From positions 1 through 38,374 of the forward strand of contig JAFGGE010000238.1 of the NCBI GenBank assembly GCA_016930745.1: 38,374 bases of DNA. Reading direction: 5' to 3'. Numbering within the stretch: the stretch's first letter is position 1; each line of letters opens with the position of its first letter. This document shows positions 8,132 through 16,107 of the stretch, piece after piece. Source of the stretch: Sedimentisphaerales bacterium (GTDB lineage: Bacteria; Planctomycetota; Phycisphaerae; Sedimentisphaerales; Anaerohalosphaeraceae). Position numbers and translations under genes: made by a program. The notes below the pieces were generated by a model, which did not search any database, was not told the origin of the DNA, and saw nothing but the letters and a program-made list of their open reading frames with translations.

Positions 8132-9487
8132 CTAGATATTGGAAGGATCGGGATGAATCCACGGTTTTCGATAGGGACGTGCCAGTAATCCATTGGCCTG
8201 TTCGTCGCCGATCACTTTTCCGGCCTTCGGGTCCCAGGCCAGCGTCCGGCCAAGCTGCATGGACAGGTTGGCCAGAATGCAGCTTGCGCTGGTGATGTAG
8301 CCCTGCTCGATGTCGGCCACGGGCTTACTTCGACTATCTACGGCTGCCAGGAAGTTTTTCCAGTGCCTTCTCATCGCGGGCGCCACATGGCGTTCGAGGT
8401 CTTTTTCCGTCCTGTCTTCGGGATACTGCTCATATTCGTAGGTCACATCCTTATGGGCCGACTCCCCTTGTCCCTGCGGGATAAAATCATAACCCATCAC
8501 GCTGAGCTTAAGCGTCCCCTTATCGCCGTAAATCGTCGCGCCCCAGGGATACTTCGGGTCCGGCGGGTGGCCCCAGGTACGATGCTGCCAGACGACCGTC
8601 ATGTCCTTTTCGGGATGCTCGAACGTGGCCGTTTGCGTATCGGAAATGTTGGTTATGCTTTCCTTGTCGATATAAATGCCGCCTGTGGAACTGACGGTTT
8701 TCGGCCAGCCCAACTCGAGCATCCAGCGAATCATATCGTACATGTGAATGCACATGTCTCCAACGATGCCGTTGCTGTATTCCATAAAACCGCGCCAGCT
8801 TCGCGGGTGGACCATGCGATTGTACGGCCGCAGGGGCGCTGGACCGGTCCACATCTCATAATCGAAATAATCCGGTGGGGTCGTATCCGGAGGATTGCCG
8901 CGGCCTCGCATATGATAATAGGAATACACTTCAACCAAACCGATCTTTCCAAGTTTGCCTTCGCGCAGGAACTGATCCCGTGCTTCTATCAGATGGGGGG
9001 TGCTGCGGCGCTGGGTGTTGACCTGCACAATCCGGCCGTATTTGCGGGCCGCCGCCACCATGGCCTGGCCTTCGACGACATCGACGCTGATCGGCTTTTC
9101 CACATAGACATCGGCCCCGGCCTTGACCGCGGCGATCATCGCCAGGGCGTGCCAATGGTCGGGCGTGGAAACCTGTACAATATCCAGCTTCTCCTGCTTG
9201 AGCATTTCGCGATAATCACCATAGGTATTGGGTACTTTACCGGATTTTTGCCGGGAGGCGACGATTTGCGCCGCCTCGGAGAGCATCCGGCTGTCCACAT
9301 CGCACAACGCGACCACTTCCACCGGCTCCACCTGGATCAGACGCAGCAGGGCGCCCTTGCCATACCAGCCGCAGCCGATGAGGCCGACGCGACGAGCCTT
9401 TTGCTGGCCCAAAACCATGGGAAACCGATTCAAAGCCGAAAATGCCAGTCCGGCCGCTCCGGCTTGCAGAAATGTCCGACGGTTCAT
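8132..9487 (-). CDS. Tat-exported Gfo/Idh/MocA-family oxidoreductase
   Basis: A 451-residue NAD(P)-dependent oxidoreductase. It opens with a twin-arginine signal (MNRRTFLQAGAAGL) and hydrophobic stretch, so it should be exported folded with its cofactor. The Rossmann motif GLIGCGWYGKG follows at about residues 35-45, then the family motif VEKPIS and a C-terminal alpha/beta domain. ATG 9487 is chosen because GGAGG lies six bases upstream; the two in-frame ATGs further up are too close to or beyond that site. It is transcribed divergently from a Tat-exported aminotransferase, with back-to-back promoters between them, suggesting joint action on a sugar or sugar derivative outside the cytoplasm. 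The substrate cannot be inferred. Confidence 0.92.
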   Translation of the reverse strand: MNRRTFLQAGAAGLAFSALNRFPMVLGQQKARRVGLIGCGWYGKGALLRLIQVEPVEVVALCDVDSRMLSEAAQIVASRQKSGKVPNTYGDYREMLKQEKLDIVQVSTPDHWHALAMIAAVKAGADVYVEKPISVDVVEGQAMVAAARKYGRIVQVNTQRRSTPHLIEARDQFLREGKLGKIGLVEVYSYYHMRGRGNPPDTTPPDYFDYEMWTGPAPLRPYNRMVHPRSWRGFMEYSNGIVGDMCIHMYDMIRWMLELGWPKTVSSTGGIYIDKESITNISDTQTATFEHPEKDMTVVWQHRTWGHPPDPKYPWGATIYGDKGTLKLSVMGYDFIPQGQGESAHKDVTYEYEQYPEDRTEKDLERHVAPAMRRHWKNFLAAVDSRSKPVADIEQGYITSASCILANLSMQLGRTLAWDPKAGKVIGDEQANGLLARPYRKPWIHPDPSNI

Positions 9488-9535
9488 ATTCATCCTCCGG
9501 TTAAAATTGGAAATCATTCACTCATTTCATTTCGA

Positions 9536-9564
9536 AGTATAGTCTTTCCGACCGCCGTATGCAA
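9536..9564 (-). promoter_or_regulatory. promoter of the Gfo/Idh/MocA gene
   Basis: On the minus strand, TTGCAT (9559-9564) and TATACT (9536-9541) are spaced by 17 bases. The predicted start gives a leader of about 40 bases to ATG 9487. It stands back to back with the aminotransferase promoter, the -35 boxes being 19 bases apart. Confidence 0.7.
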
Positions 9565-9583
9565 GTATTTCATTTGTATTGGC

Positions 9584-9612
9584 TTGCCATGTTCAGGCCA
9601 GGCCGCTATAAT
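9584..9612 (+). promoter_or_regulatory. promoter of the DegT-type aminotransferase gene
   Basis: TTGCCA (9584-9589) and a perfect TATAAT (9607-9612) are spaced by 17 bases. The predicted start at about 9619 gives a leader of roughly 36 bases, including AGGAGG before ATG 9655. Confidence 0.75.
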
Positions 9613-9654
9613 GTGTATTATAATTGTGAGACAAGAAAGCAGGAGGCAAAAGCC

Positions 9655-11034
9655 ATGAGAACTTCCTATTCACGTCGCTCGTTTCTTAAACAGTCTTCCG
9701 CAGCCCTGGCCGCCGCCGGGACGGCCACAGGGGCGGCTCGGACCCTGTACGCCCAGGCCGCCGGCTCGGCCAACACCCTGGCCCTTTTGGGGGGCACGCC
9801 GGTACGAACCAAAGGCTTCTCAAAGGTCTGGCCCATTTTCGATCAGAATGAGGAACAAGCCCTGGTGCAAGCCTTACGCAGCCGGAACTGGTGCTGTCTT
9901 CGAGGCAATGTAGTCTATGATTTCGAAAAAAACTTTGCCCGGGACATGGGTGCGAGCCAATGTGTTCTGTCCAACGGCGGCACGACGGCCCTGGGGGCAT
10001 CCCTGCAATGCCTCGGTGTCGGCGCCGGCGATGAGGTGATTACCTCTCCGCATACCTTCATCGCGACGATCAACGTCATGACGAATCTGCATGCCTTGCC
10101 GGTATTTGTGGATATCGATCCGGATACCGGCTCCATCGACGCCGATCGGATCGAGGCGGCGATTACCGAGAACACCCGGGCGATTGTGCCGGTGCATCTT
10201 TCGGGTTTTCCCGCCGATATCCGAAAAATCATGACCATCGCCGACAAATACAAAATCCCCGTCGTGGAAGACGCCTGCCAGTCGGTATATGCGGAAGTGG
10301 ACGGCCAAAAAGTAGGCACTTTCGGAGCGACCGGATGCATCAGTTTTCAGGAATGGAAATCTCTCGTTTCCGGCGAAGGCGGAGCGATTCTTGGAAGCGA
10401 TAAGGAATTAATGCGTCGCTGTGCGGCATTCGTCAATAACGGAAGGGACCCGGATAAGGAGAAATCCGGTTATCCGTTCCCCGGCTCCAATCATCGCATG
10501 ACCGAATTTCAGGCCGCCGTCCTGACGGAGCAGTACAAACGCTTCAAGGAGCAGGACCGGATCCGGCAACAGAACGGCCGTTATGTGGAAGGAGAACTGG
10601 CAAAAATACCGGGATTAAAACCGCGCAAGAGATATTCCCCCAATACGCGAATTACGTATTTCTATTTCGAAATGGATTATGACAGGAATCGTTTCAAGGG
10701 CGTATCGGCGTCCGATTTTGCCAAGGCCGTCCGCGCCGAAGGCATACCGATCTCGGGCGGCCCCAGACAATATGGCGGCGGCTGCCATCGGGAAGGTATG
10801 CTGGAAGAACATCTGCGCTCCCGTGGATTCGAACGGGCTTTTTCCAGGGCCCGGCTGGACCAGTATCGCGCCTCGCTGCGGCTGCCGGTCATGGACGGCC
10901 TGACGGAGAATAAGCGGGAGAGACTTTCCGCCGAGACCAAGATCGTGTTCCTTGGGACAAAACAGGACATGGATGAAATTATCGAGGCATTCCACAAGGT
11001 GGCCCGGAACATTGATACACTGGCCAGGGTGTAA
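9655..11034 (+). CDS. Tat-exported DegT/DnrJ/EryC1/StrS-family aminotransferase
   Basis: A 459-residue PLP enzyme of the sugar-aminotransferase family. The first 35 residues are a Tat signal (SRRSFLKQ, then an Ala-rich stretch ending near LYAQA). The fold-type I residues are intact: SNGGTTAL binds the phosphate, D206 in VEDACQS contacts the pyridine nitrogen, and K235 in FQEWKSLVSGEGGA is the Schiff-base lysine. ATG 9655 follows AGGAGG at ideal spacing; the frame is open further upstream but that part is promoter and leader. Export of a PLP-dependent sugar aminotransferase is unusual, since the usual nucleotide-sugar substrates are cytoplasmic. It ends three bases before the convergent ceramidase-like gene. 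Confidence 0.92.
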   Translation: MRTSYSRRSFLKQSSAALAAAGTATGAARTLYAQAAGSANTLALLGGTPVRTKGFSKVWPIFDQNEEQALVQALRSRNWCCLRGNVVYDFEKNFARDMGASQCVLSNGGTTALGASLQCLGVGAGDEVITSPHTFIATINVMTNLHALPVFVDIDPDTGSIDADRIEAAITENTRAIVPVHLSGFPADIRKIMTIADKYKIPVVEDACQSVYAEVDGQKVGTFGATGCISFQEWKSLVSGEGGAILGSDKELMRRCAAFVNNGRDPDKEKSGYPFPGSNHRMTEFQAAVLTEQYKRFKEQDRIRQQNGRYVEGELAKIPGLKPRKRYSPNTRITYFYFEMDYDRNRFKGVSASDFAKAVRAEGIPISGGPRQYGGGCHREGMLEEHLRSRGFERAFSRARLDQYRASLRLPVMDGLTENKRERLSAETKIVFLGTKQDMDEIIEAFHKVARNIDTLARV

Positions 11035-11037
11035 CTG

Positions 11038-12357
11038 TCAGTCCGCGTGAAGCGCATGAAGCATCTTGCCGGCATGCCGGACGACGATCTCGGCGGCTTC
11101 CGGAGCAAAGTGGCTGCTCTGCACTTCATATCCTCCTTCGGGATATAAATCCGCCGGGGGCAGATAGCCGGCCGCTCCGTTGCAATGGGTGATCACAAAT
11201 GTATAGGGAAACGGAGAGGCCTTCTTAATGGCCATTCCGATTTCGGTCAGCATCTCACAGCCAAAACCGATGAAGGCCACTTGGCCAACACAGGCGGCCG
11301 TAATTGTCAATTCCGCCTCTCTGGGCTCGGCAGGCATGAAGTCCTTGTTCTCCTTGGCTGGCAGTTTCAACGTCGCGATAGAGGTCCGGATCGTTCCCTT
11401 ATCTGAAAGAGAATCAATCTTTCGGAACGTATGGACAACTTCTTCGCCCAGCAGGGTAGCCAGCAGGACCGGCTCCGGGATCCAGCCCGGTTCGGTGTTG
11501 AATTCCGGCAGGACACGAAACCACGGATCGATATCTCCACAGGCCCCGGCAAACGCAGGGGCCATGAGAGAACCGCCCAGTATTTTTTCCACACACTGCT
11601 CCGCCAAACCCAGGATGTCGCCGCTGATGAGGTAATTTCGAGGTCCCAGCGAGGTCGAATGGCACGCATAATCGAAAAGCGCTGCTACCGGAGAACCATC
11701 CCATCGGGAAATGCGAGCCACCAGGACCTCCTTATCCGTCGGTCCATACGGATTTCGTCCCAGATTTATAACCGCCTGAGCGGATCCGTCCGCCGAGGTC
11801 ACCATCCGTTTTTCACGGCGGTTCATTCCAATCGGGGAGAATCCTCGCCCTGTTCCCATCGCAGCCGGCGCCATGGACTGCAACGCCGCTTCGATACAAT
11901 CGCCGATTGTTCCCGTAAGCGTTTGGGTATACTCAACATTGTTGCGATGCGCTGTTTTTTCATCCAGGGTCACGGTCGGCGCTGCATGGGTATGGATCGC
12001 ACAGAGAAACAATTCGGAAGGCGCCAATGGGCATCGTTTCAGTAAAACAGAGCGTATCTTTTCGGCGGTTCCGCCATAAAAACCCAGCACGTCCGTCGAG
12101 ACAAGAACCAGCTTTTTACCTTCTTTTTCAAAGGCTATCACACGAACGCTCAGCGGATCATGCACTCCCTGTGACAGGTCTTTTCGGGAAGCATACCCGG
12201 ACATCTGGACCGGTTTGGCCGGCGTGATATCCGCCCTGGCAAGCCCGCAATGGAAAAGGGATTTGGTTTCCGCAACAGCGTTTTGGCCGCCAACAAAAGA
12301 GAATGTCCACATGAAAACTGTAATACAGGGCAGGACATAAGGCAACTTCTTATTCAT
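11038..12357 (-). CDS. secreted neutral/alkaline-ceramidase-like hydrolase
   Basis: A 439-residue exported protein. A signal peptide covers about residues 1-30 (MNKKLP, hydrophobic core, AVA before ETKS). The mature part begins with GLARADITPAKPVQMSGYASR, the hallmark of the N-terminal domain of neutral/alkaline non-lysosomal ceramidases, followed by the zinc-site motif AIHTHAAP and later DYACHSTSLG. The C-terminal immunoglobulin-like ceramidase domain is absent, as in many bacterial relatives whose substrate is not ceramide. The frame is open to 12402 and ATG 12384 is an alternative start, but ATG 12357 places the signal peptide at the terminus. It lies 64 bases after the GH39 gene and may be the last gene of a carbohydrate operon, so a sugar or lipid conjugate is a possible substrate. 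Confidence 0.83.
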   Translation of the reverse strand: MNKKLPYVLPCITVFMWTFSFVGGQNAVAETKSLFHCGLARADITPAKPVQMSGYASRKDLSQGVHDPLSVRVIAFEKEGKKLVLVSTDVLGFYGGTAEKIRSVLLKRCPLAPSELFLCAIHTHAAPTVTLDEKTAHRNNVEYTQTLTGTIGDCIEAALQSMAPAAMGTGRGFSPIGMNRREKRMVTSADGSAQAVINLGRNPYGPTDKEVLVARISRWDGSPVAALFDYACHSTSLGPRNYLISGDILGLAEQCVEKILGGSLMAPAFAGACGDIDPWFRVLPEFNTEPGWIPEPVLLATLLGEEVVHTFRKIDSLSDKGTIRTSIATLKLPAKENKDFMPAEPREAELTITAACVGQVAFIGFGCEMLTEIGMAIKKASPFPYTFVITHCNGAAGYLPPADLYPEGGYEVQSSHFAPEAAEIVVRHAGKMLHALHAD

Positions 12358-12421
12358 AACGTCGATCTTTTCTGTTTTTCCCATTTTTCCAACCGTTTCC
12401 AAAACAATCTTATCTGGTTCT

Positions 12422-14125
12422 CTATAGACTCGTCCATTCCATTTCGATCAGGGAAACAGCAAAACGAGGAAGCTCAAATGATACATTCAGTTGTCCGTTT
12501 CGGACAGGGATAAATCGAATGGGCTCCAGGATTTCTAATTGCCCTGCCTCCTTGAGAATCTGAATCTGCTCTGAAGTCGGATCTCGCGGCGATCCCATTT
12601 TCAGCCATGCACTATATGCATTGCTGCGATCCTCATCTACTCTGTAATGAACCAGACGAGCTTTCTTGTTTTTTGAATCCGGACACTTGACATGAAGTTC
12701 AATGTTTTCCGGGTTACCTTGGATTAAATTATCATGATAATTCCAAAGGACAATCTGGACCTTGCATGGTGTTCTGGTTGCGAGTCCGTCAATATCCCCA
12801 TGTCGCCGGAGTTGTCCAGCCAGTATCGCATCCAGACCGGCCGCACCTGAACTGTGCAGAGGAATGCGATCCCCCTGCAGCATGCCCAGCATTTTGAAAC
12901 CGTTCAGAACGGGCTTATGAACGCCGTTGGTCGCCAGCGACCGAAATCCGGCAAACCAGGGCTGTCGGTCAAACATCCAGGCCCAGGTCACTACTCCCTG
13001 CAAGTTGACATTTTCCCTCTCTGCCAGATCCAGCGTATGTTTCATCATAGCCACTTCATACGCCGCATAGGCGGAGACATTTCTGTATCCATGCTCCGGG
13101 AACCGGCTGGAAGGACAAGCGGCACAACCGTCCGGATCCGCCTCGCCGATAATGATCGGCGTGGTCTTAAATTCCGGAAAATCGGCTATCATGGCAAATC
13201 CATCGCGATGTTGTTTTAATTGATTGCCCAGGTTCATCTGTACATGGCCGTCCGACAGGCGAACGCCTCCTTTCGCATGGAATCCGATGTAATCCAGCCG
13301 CGTTCCTTTCTTTCCTGTGACGGCATTGACGCCTCTGGCACAGTGCGTCAGAAAACCTCGCAAATAATCCCCGCCGACTCCCGCGGTGTGAGGTCCTCCC
13401 AGCATGGCCTTAGGTAAAACTTCGTGCAATGCACGCTCGGTAGAGTCATACAGCTTTATATAGTCCTGCAATGTTCCATGAAAATACGCAATGTTGGGCT
13501 CGTTCCAGAGTTCCCACAGCCATGTCTGTTCCACATCGGGATATCGTTGTTTACTGTGTCGAGCCCAGGTCCGAATCAACTCCGCCCATTTCTCATAATC
13601 GTTCGGAGGATAAAAACAGCCTCCATCCAGTTTGTAGGTGTCCGAATTCCGATATGGCTCTGGACGAGAAGAGAGGTCTTTGGGCATGAAACCGATTTCA
13701 ACCAGAGGCAAGGCCCCGCAACCTACCACGGCATCCATGATTCCGTCCATGATCTCCCATGAATAAATCGGCTCTCCCTGCTCATTCTCTCTGTATATAT
13801 TGGATGAACCCCACTTTAAGGAGGCCTTTCCATCTCCACTGTTCAACAAAAAGTGGGAACGCAAGTAAACCTGCTCCCTGTTCATATCCACAACAGCCTG
13901 TGCCAGGTCCATCGCATCCGGTGAGGTTGTATAATTGCATTCATCATAGCCGAAATACTGCCAGACATGCTGGAACGGTTTACCCTCGGCGGAACCATCC
14001 ACCTGAATCACAATCGGAGTTTCCTGAGCAGAAACAGAATGAGAAAAGAAGAAAGCCGAAAGAATCCAATATAACACGATTCGGAATTGCGAATTTCTGC
14101 CAACATTCCGTCCCATTACAGCCAT
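12422..14125 (-). CDS. secreted GH39-like glycoside hydrolase
   Basis: A 567-residue exported protein with a signal peptide ending near HSVSAQE. The TIM-barrel part contains LWELWNEPNIAYF, where E209 is the likely acid/base of clan GH-A, and IIIGEADPDG, where E328 is the likely nucleophile. Their spacing of about 119 residues and the surrounding motifs suit family GH39 (beta-xylosidase, iduronidase and related activities). A beta-sandwich-like C-terminal part follows. Start ATG 14125 is preceded by AGGAG seven bases upstream; the upstream codons run back into the 3' end of the rhamnogalacturonan lyase gene. It lies 59 bases after that gene on the same strand, so a role in clearing rhamnogalacturonan side chains is likely. 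The exact sugar specificity cannot be read from sequence. Confidence 0.85.
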   Translation of the reverse strand: MAVMGRNVGRNSQFRIVLYWILSAFFFSHSVSAQETPIVIQVDGSAEGKPFQHVWQYFGYDECNYTTSPDAMDLAQAVVDMNREQVYLRSHFLLNSGDGKASLKWGSSNIYRENEQGEPIYSWEIMDGIMDAVVGCGALPLVEIGFMPKDLSSRPEPYRNSDTYKLDGGCFYPPNDYEKWAELIRTWARHSKQRYPDVEQTWLWELWNEPNIAYFHGTLQDYIKLYDSTERALHEVLPKAMLGGPHTAGVGGDYLRGFLTHCARGVNAVTGKKGTRLDYIGFHAKGGVRLSDGHVQMNLGNQLKQHRDGFAMIADFPEFKTTPIIIGEADPDGCAACPSSRFPEHGYRNVSAYAAYEVAMMKHTLDLAERENVNLQGVVTWAWMFDRQPWFAGFRSLATNGVHKPVLNGFKMLGMLQGDRIPLHSSGAAGLDAILAGQLRRHGDIDGLATRTPCKVQIVLWNYHDNLIQGNPENIELHVKCPDSKNKKARLVHYRVDEDRSNAYSAWLKMGSPRDPTSEQIQILKEAGQLEILEPIRFIPVRNGQLNVSFELPRFAVSLIEMEWTSL

Positions 14126-14184
14126 TCCCTTTCTCCTGCAGTTACAGGAATCATTTATGGTCGGACTTTTCGCGTTTCCTTTTG

Positions 14185-16062
14185 TCACTTACTCCCCCCT
14201 CTTGGAGTCGAAATGGAAAGGTGCGGTGGATCGGCCATCCCATGCCCCAGATAGAAGCCCGGATGCGCCGGCTGATTATAAGCCACATTCTGCCAGGCCA
14301 CACCCAATCGGTATATCGGATCATGCATGAGGGTATAGAGACGCCGCTCCGTTGGAATGGTGGTCGTAAAAATACGCAGTTCTTTGCCGTCGCGCGTGCG
14401 CCAGAGGACTTCTTCCCGCCAGTCGCCAAGGATGTCCGCACAAAGGCATGGATTGGCCTTGGTTCCGTTATTCGTAACGCATTGATACTCTGTACCATTG
14501 AGCAATCGGACTGTGATGCCCTTTTCATAATCCCACTTGTCGATAAAGGCTCCTCCAAAACCGCCGCCTCGGCCGCCCCCGCCGCCGTCGAGAATCTCGC
14601 GCAGCAGATCGCCATCCCACCAGATTCCCATATTGCAGGAGCGGGGCTTGGCATGGGAAATCTTTTGCCCCTTGCCGTCATACAGGCCGTCGGAATTATT
14701 CGCCCAGCATTCATAGCCCTTATGACGCGGATCGATATCCATGGACAATCCCCGCCCCGGATCAGTCAACGGCAATCCCCAGATCACCGTTCCGGTGCGC
14801 GCATCCCGCAGATTGGCCCCATGGGGATGCCGGGGATTCTCGTGGATCGCCCAGACCTCCAGCCCCGGCCGATCCGGATCGATATCGGAAAGATGCATGG
14901 CGTCCCCATGCCCCAGGCCGGTTGAATAGAGCCCCTTTCCATCATGATCGATCGCGCACGCTCCATAGAGGATCTCATCTTTCCCGTCCCCATCGACATC
15001 TCCCGCGCTGAGGTTATGGTTGCCCTGTCCCCGATAGGCCTGATTGCCCGGCGCCGCGTCATCGCTGTCAAAGGTCCAGACCGGACTCAGTTTGCCCTCC
15101 CTCCAGTTCCATGCGGCAAGGACGGTCCTTGTATAATAGCCACGGCACATGATCAGACTGGGACGGACTCCATCCAGATAAGCTATACAGGCAAGGAAAC
15201 GGTCTGCGCGATTTCCCGATTCATCCCCCCAGTCGCGAACATTGCCCCGCGGGGGAAGGTAATCGGCGGTAGCCAGGACAGCGCCCGTCAATCCATCAAA
15301 AATGGTAAGATATTCCGGTCCATCCAATACAAATCCCCGGGTATTCCGATAATCCGCCTGGGCATCTCCGATTACCCGGCCCTTGCCGTCGACGGTTCCA
15401 TCGGCCGTTTTGCAGGCAAATTCCGCCCTGCCGTCCCCATCCAGATCGTAGACCATGAATTGGGTATAATGAGCCCCCTCGCGAATGTTCTTTCCCAGAT
15501 TGATTCTCCAAAGGAATGTCCCATCCAGTGTATACGCTTCGAAGACAGGCTCGCTCGTCGTCCCGGCCTGGGCATTATCCCGTCCCCGTCCCGCCTGATG
15601 CAGGATTATCTCATAGACGCCATCCCCATCCAAATCGCCTGCGGAAGCGTCGTTTGGGGTATATCCTTCCAACGTCCGCAGGGGAATGGAAAGATACGGC
15701 TGAGTCCATGCCTTTGTCGCCCTGGAAAGCGGGAGTTCTTTTCCTTCCACAACGGCTCCAACGCAATACGAGTTTGACGTGACTGGATCGACATTGGCAT
15801 CAACATAGTTGGTGGCAGACAGGGGATCGCTGTTTATTTGAATCGGCTCGTTCCCCTCTGTGATTCGATACAGATGGAACAGGATTCCTTCCGGATCGGT
15901 CCCCAGCAGCCTCCAGCTTACAAACACCTTTCCATCCCCCTGCATCACGGCCACGACGCCTCGGTCCAGAAACTCCATCTGACGCTGGGCTCTGAGAGTC
16001 GTAAGGGAAATGGCTATGGCCAAACTGAGGTAAAACACTTTCCATTCCATCTGTAATCGCAT
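14185..16062 (-). CDS. PL11 rhamnogalacturonan lyase, secreted
   Basis: A 625-residue exported enzyme that cleaves the rhamnogalacturonan I backbone of pectin by beta-elimination. It has a short signal peptide (about 1-25), a fibronectin-like N-terminal beta domain, and then an eight-bladed propeller with repeated calcium-binding loops of the type DLDGDGVYE, DLDGDGRAE and DVDGDGKDE, and PL11 landmarks such as GQGNHNLSAGDVDGDG, GLGHGDAMHLSDIDP and ILGDWREEVLWR. Residues around 490-503 form an unusual glycine-rich run (about 14548-14590) between LLREILDG and IDKWDY, where relatives have a short turn. ATG 16062 has AGGAG upstream. It is the second gene of a probable operon with an MBL-fold protein, a GH39 enzyme and a ceramidase-like hydrolase. 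Confidence 0.93.
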   Translation of the reverse strand: MRLQMEWKVFYLSLAIAISLTTLRAQRQMEFLDRGVVAVMQGDGKVFVSWRLLGTDPEGILFHLYRITEGNEPIQINSDPLSATNYVDANVDPVTSNSYCVGAVVEGKELPLSRATKAWTQPYLSIPLRTLEGYTPNDASAGDLDGDGVYEIILHQAGRGRDNAQAGTTSEPVFEAYTLDGTFLWRINLGKNIREGAHYTQFMVYDLDGDGRAEFACKTADGTVDGKGRVIGDAQADYRNTRGFVLDGPEYLTIFDGLTGAVLATADYLPPRGNVRDWGDESGNRADRFLACIAYLDGVRPSLIMCRGYYTRTVLAAWNWREGKLSPVWTFDSDDAAPGNQAYRGQGNHNLSAGDVDGDGKDEILYGACAIDHDGKGLYSTGLGHGDAMHLSDIDPDRPGLEVWAIHENPRHPHGANLRDARTGTVIWGLPLTDPGRGLSMDIDPRHKGYECWANNSDGLYDGKGQKISHAKPRSCNMGIWWDGDLLREILDGGGGGRGGGFGGAFIDKWDYEKGITVRLLNGTEYQCVTNNGTKANPCLCADILGDWREEVLWRTRDGKELRIFTTTIPTERRLYTLMHDPIYRLGVAWQNVAYNQPAHPGFYLGHGMADPPHLSISTPRGGSK

Positions 16063-16107
16063 GGATCCCGCTCCTGTTTGCTCCTGGATTCAACGCCGGT
16101 CGTCGGA

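Noticed and set aside
8363..9658. 431-residue + strand frame opposite the Gfo/Idh/MocA gene
   Set aside because: It is antisense to a gene with clear motifs, has no ribosome-binding site, and shows His/Gly/Arg-rich content typical of GC-rich antisense frames.
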